A program made the translations under genes and the position numbers. From Corallococcus sp. EGB (GTDB lineage Bacteria > Myxococcota > Myxococcia > Myxococcales > Myxococcaceae), in NCBI RefSeq assembly GCF_019968905.1, contig NZ_CP079946.1, positions 3,658,001 to 3,722,000 on the forward strand: DNA of 64,000 nucleotides. The letters run 5' to 3'. Shown here in pieces: positions 62,252 to 64,000 of this stretch (its first letter is position 1; each line of letters starts with the position of its first letter). The notes under the pieces are model-generated. The model was not told the DNA's origin and ran no database searches. It worked only from the letters and a program-made list of their open reading frames with translations.

Positions 62252-62463
62252 AGCTCTCCGGCACGGTGCAGTACCAGGACCTGGAGGGCGGTGTGTGGGT
62301 GCTGAAGGCCGACGACGGCCGGACGTACCAACTCGCGGGCGGTGACCGGAAGATCAAGAAGGACGGTCAGCGCATCACGGCCGAAGGCAGCATCCAGCGT
62401 GACGCCGTCACCGCCGCCATGGTGGGGCCGGTGTTCCACGTCTCGTCGTACAAGCCGGACTGA
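62248..62463 (+). CDS. Small protein (DUF5818-like)
   Basis: A 71-residue protein starting by an ATGA overlap with the protease stop, so co-translated. It has a beta-rich outline: L-S-G-T-V-Q-Y-Q-D-L-E-G-G-V-W-V-L and Y-Q-L-A-G-G-D-R-K-I-K-K. This resembles DUF5818-type small domains. No signal peptide; a link with the protease is inferred from coupling only. Confidence 0.7.
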   Translation: MKLSGTVQYQDLEGGVWVLKADDGRTYQLAGGDRKIKKDGQRITAEGSIQRDAVTAAMVGPVFHVSSYKPD

Positions 62464-62502
62464 AACGGCGTCCGGCTCTGGAGTGAAGGGACGGCCCTGC
62501 CC

Positions 62503-63675
62503 TCAGCGGCGGGGCTTGTCCTTGGCGGGGGCCTGGCCCTCCGACTGCCGGAGCCGCTCTTCTTCGTAGGCCTCCATGGGCACCTCGCCCCGGCGCGCGG
62601 CCGCGCGAAGCTGCCGCAGGGCCTTGCGCTCCGCCTGGAGCGCCGGGTCCGCGTCCTTGCCCAGCGGCTCCACCGGGTGCTGGACGTCGTAGACGCTCAG
62701 GGACACGCCGCGCCCGTCCACGAGGCCCAGCCCCACCAGCGACAGCGTGGCCGCCACCACCCAGGGCACCAATTGGACGGCGAAGAGGGGCGCGGGCTTC
62801 GTGGCGCGCACCTCCTCGGCGCTGGCAGCCCTGCCTCGCCCCCACACGGAGGGGAAGTGCCGGGACGCGGCGCGCAGCCCCAACAGCGCCGACCAGCCGA
62901 ACAGCGCCAGCCCCACCACCGCGCGCCAGTCCGTCACGTCGTCCGAGCCCCCTTCGTTCCCGAGGCCCGAGTGCGTGGCGATGAGGAACAGCGCCGACGA
63001 CACGATGTTGTTCGCCGCGTGCGCGGCGATGCCCGGCCACAGCGAGCCGGTGCGCAGGAAGAGCCAGCCGAACAGCAGCCCCAGCTCCGCCCGCGCGAGG
63101 AAGCCCACCGGATCCAGGTGGAAGGCGCTGAACACCACGGACGTGATGATCAGCGCGCGCCAGGGGGAAGCCGGGGCCGGCGGCGTCAGGGCGCGCTGGA
63201 AGAGGCCGCGGAAGAAGAACTCCTCGCACAGCGGCGCGGCCACGGACACGCCGCCCAGGAGCAGCGCCAGCTCCACGGGTGACTGGCCCTCGAAGAGGCG
63301 CGAGGCGTCGAACATCTCCCGCAGCCACTCGGGGGCCACCCGCTGCGCGAGGAACTGCACGGGCACCACCACGGCGATGAAGTTCGCCATGCCCAGCAGG
63401 AAGCCGAACAGGGCGGCAGGCCCCTGGAACGGCGTGAGGCCCGTGTACGCAGCGGGCCGGAACCCGGAGTCGCGCAGGATGATCCACGCGAGGCCGAGGA
63501 AGAGGAACACCTCCGTGAACCACACGCCGAAGGCGGGGTTGAGCAACTGGACGACCGCGCCCAGCGTCACAAAGAGGCCAAAGGCCACGGCCGCGGCGAG
63601 CACGGGGTGGGGCGGCGACAGCGGCCCGGGGGCCTCCGCCGGCCGCGGGTCGCTGGGAGGGGAGGCTTCGTCCAC
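62503..63675 (-). CDS. CPBP-family intramembrane glutamic endopeptidase
   Basis: A 390-residue membrane protein. The CPBP (Abi/Rce1-like) motif is P-L-C-E-E-F-F-F-R-G-L, with F-S-A-F-H-L-D and the A-A-H-A-A-N-N segment for the other two catalytic motifs. About eight membrane helices; a charged C-terminal tail of about 60 residues (R-K-A-L-R-Q-L-R-A-A). GTG 63675 is the only start before the first helix. It probably cleaves or processes membrane-bound peptides; substrate unknown. Confidence 0.88.
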   Translation of the reverse strand: MDEASPPSDPRPAEAPGPLSPPHPVLAAAVAFGLFVTLGAVVQLLNPAFGVWFTEVFLFLGLAWIILRDSGFRPAAYTGLTPFQGPAALFGFLLGMANFIAVVVPVQFLAQRVAPEWLREMFDASRLFEGQSPVELALLLGGVSVAAPLCEEFFFRGLFQRALTPPAPASPWRALIITSVVFSAFHLDPVGFLARAELGLLFGWLFLRTGSLWPGIAAHAANNIVSSALFLIATHSGLGNEGGSDDVTDWRAVVGLALFGWSALLGLRAASRHFPSVWGRGRAASAEEVRATKPAPLFAVQLVPWVVAATLSLVGLGLVDGRGVSLSVYDVQHPVEPLGKDADPALQAERKALRQLRAAARRGEVPMEAYEEERLRQSEGQAPAKDKPRR

Positions 63676-63754
63676 CGTGTCGTCTCCTGCCCCCCTTTCC
63701 GTCAGGCGGAAGAGGGGTGGGGTGCCGCGTTCGCTTCGAGGGACGGGCGCTGCT

Positions 63755-64000
63755 TCAGGCCCGGTGGAGGTAGCCGCGGATCTCCTCCGCGAGCGGGTTC
63801 TTCCGGGGCAGCTCCGCCGCCGCGGCCGGGTCTCCCAGCCGCAGCTTCTTGTCCTCCTCCACGAGGATGCGCTGATCCAACAGGTACTCCACCGCGTTCT
63901 CCAGCGTCGTCTTCGCCAGCGACTCGGCGGCGGTGATGCGGCCGGCGTTGTACTCGCCGCGCCCCGTCTCCAGCGCCAGCTTGACGAACGACTTGCGGTC
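63755..64000 (-). CDS. C-terminal fragment of a protein running out of the window
   Basis: On the minus strand, an open frame of 81 codons enters from the right edge and ends at TGA 63755-63757. It reads K-S-F-V-K-L-A-L-E-T-G-R-G-E, T-T-L-E-N-A-V-E-Y-L-L-D-Q-R-I-L and E-E-I-R-G-Y-L-H-R-A at the end. The E-N-A-x-x-x-L-x-D-Q pattern is reminiscent of the C-terminus of glycerol-3-phosphate acyltransferase (PlsB type), but this is tentative. Confidence 0.55.
   Translation of the reverse strand, partial: DRKSFVKLALETGRGEYNAGRITAAESLAKTTLENAVEYLLDQRILVEEDKKLRLGDPAAAAELPRKNPLAEEIRGYLHRA

Overview
The window is about 70% GC, densely packed and strongly codon-biased. It reads as chromosome of a fruiting myxobacterium (Myxococcota, Myxococcus/Corallococcus type). 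The main grounds are two gene blocks that match, gene for gene, the M. xanthus exo loci for spore-coat polysaccharide. A sigma-54 response regulator, a Ser/Thr kinase-like protein and many short lipoproteins fit the same picture. I saw no tRNA, rRNA, insertion sequence, prophage or CRISPR array.

Layout. 1-8.4 kb: end of a degenerate GGDEF protein, a sigma-54 response regulator, an SDR epimerase, a large secreted DMF-amidase-like/NHL/PKD protein, a CPA1 Na+/H+ antiporter and a TPR protein. 8.4-12.7 kb: an aromatic amino acid block (divergent DAHP synthase, two tandem prephenate dehydratases, one fused to chorismate mutase), then DUF4291 and EVE genes. 12.8-17.9 kb: Sel1-repeat protein, glycogen debranching enzyme, phospholipase D-like protein and a tiny membrane protein. 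18.2-28.6 kb: exoA-exoI (export lipoprotein, OM barrel, Wzz, BY-kinase, initiating sugar-phosphate transferase, YvcK-like protein, two GNAT-like enzymes, aminotransferase). 28.6-36.9 kb, opposite strand: a full cytochrome c maturation operon ccmA-B-C-D-E-F-G, zinc-ribbon protein, ccmH, cycH-like; ccmD is only 56 codons. 37.2-43.1 kb: exoL-exoP (deacetylase, Wzx flippase, acetyltransferase, two glycosyltransferases). Both exo blocks have a sigma-54-type -24/-12 element upstream.

43.2-48 kb: DUF4350/DUF4129/membrane protein trio and thiS-thiG-thiE/tenI. 48.3-54.2 kb: lipoprotein with a strong terminator, an atypical kinase, an M19 dipeptidase, a Cys-rich lipoprotein, an AhpD-like gene interrupted by one in-frame UGA, an alpha/beta hydrolase and a CorA-type transporter. 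54.3-64 kb: a coupled trio (helical protein, HAD phosphatase, RlmI-like methyltransferase), two tandem paralogs beside a lipase-like protein, a hydrolase-fold protein without a nucleophile Ser, a subtilase with a membrane tail, a CPBP protease and a C-terminal fragment at the edge.

The most notable observation is at 51742-52404. An AhpD-like protein has UGA exactly where the second Cys of its CxxC motif belongs, followed at the right distance by a bacterial SECIS-like hairpin with a GGUC loop. It is a strong selenoprotein candidate that ordinary gene calling splits into two fragments.
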